Shown here: one piece after another, positions 14,540-14,824 of the stretch
Layout of the letters: every line of letters starts with the position of its first letter
Numbering within the stretch: the stretch's first letter is position 1
Assembly (NCBI GenBank): GCA_027625125.1
Contig: JAQBXG010000019.1
Coordinates: forward strand, 1-14,824
Direction: 5' to 3'
Source of the DNA: Pseudomonadota bacterium
GTDB lineage: Bacteria > Pseudomonadota > Alphaproteobacteria > UBA2966 > CAIVPW01
Length of the DNA: 14,824 nucleotides
Translations under genes and position numbers: made by a program
Notes under the pieces: generated by a model
What the model saw: the letters and a program-made list of their open reading frames with translations, nothing else
The model's database searches: none
Told to the model about the DNA's origin: nothing

Positions 14540-14824
14540 TTAATCGAAGAACGCAGTGCCGCGGGCAGAGAAGGTACTCACTAGCACCGAGCGATCCAGA
14601 TAACGGTTACCTCGCTCACAGGATGTCTCTGGTGAAAATTGGCAGGCATGGCAGCAGGCCCCCTGAATGCCGCGGCCCAGCGTATTGGGTCGATGTTCCG
14701 AGCAGAGTGGGTCGGAGGCACACAGTCGCATGCTTTCGAAGGCCTGCTGCAGGTGGCGACCAAGAGTGAGTGGTGTCTGACGTCAGCGCCTATGGGACAA
14801 CTTGAGGCGATTGCATAACGGAGA
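14540..14824 (-). pseudogene. drmB: DrmB (DUF1998) C-terminal part, cut by window edge, in-frame stop
   Basis: Reading leftwards, the frame ending in TAA at 14542-14540 encodes LGRHLQQAFESMRLCASDPL, CSEH and, after a short gap, GACCHACQFSPETSCERGNR and YLDRSVLV. The cysteine set (C-x5-C, then CCHxC and SCE-x-GN-x-LDR) is the DUF1998 C-terminus of DrmB, the DISARM core partner of the helicase DrmA. The frame has a TGA at 14785-14783, leaving 80 intact codons. Upstream of it in the same frame SPLCNRLKLS can be loosely aligned with the expected glycine-rich DrmB strand, so a CGA-to-TGA nonsense change is possible; a frameshift is the alternative. Most of the gene is outside the window, so whether it is truly broken is unsettled. 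drmC follows 4 nt later. Confidence 0.65.

Overview
The window is GC-rich chromosomal DNA from an alphaproteobacterium, most likely a Rhodospirillales-type organism. The evidence is the codon bias, the ftsEX genes with a divergent MJ0042-type zinc-ribbon gene, paired DUF2125 genes before tyrA-hisC, metXW, and an adenosylcobalamin-dependent ribonucleotide reductase. The taxonomic call comes from gene content and is an inference.

Layout: (1) The left edge holds the start of a minus-strand zinc-ribbon protein, divergent from ftsE-ftsX (cell division ABC complex). (2) nrdJ (class II ribonucleotide reductase) is followed closely by two tandem DUF2125 envelope proteins, all on the plus strand. (3) hisC-tyrA run on the minus strand as a start/stop-overlapping pair for aromatic amino acid and histidine synthesis. 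They are divergent from metX-metW (plus strand, also overlapping) for methionine synthesis; the 192-bp gap between the two pairs holds a promoter and an operator-like repeat. (4) A minus-strand methyltransferase is divergent from gloB (glyoxalase II). (5) A short minus-strand flagellin gene runs into the 3' end of gloB without its own stop codon; a SemiSWEET/PQ-loop transporter gene lies upstream of it. (6) A tRNA-Ser(CGA) gene follows. Beyond it base composition drops from roughly 65% to about 50-55% GC, and the right edge carries minus-strand drmC and the C-terminal part of drmB, genes of the DISARM anti-phage defence system. This looks like the end of a defence island next to a tRNA gene.

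Regions 1 to 4 look like ordinary housekeeping chromosome. The points that deserve a second look are: a metal-ligand substitution in GloB (His to Gln); the flagellin gene that has lost its stop and runs antisense through gloB; twin A-loop hairpins in the flagellin leader; the DISARM island edge, with an in-frame TGA in drmB; a perfect 9-bp inverted repeat just past the tRNA; and a short upstream ORF overlapping the nrdJ start. I found no wholly new multi-gene system. The defence genes are recognisable members of a described system, cut by the window edge.
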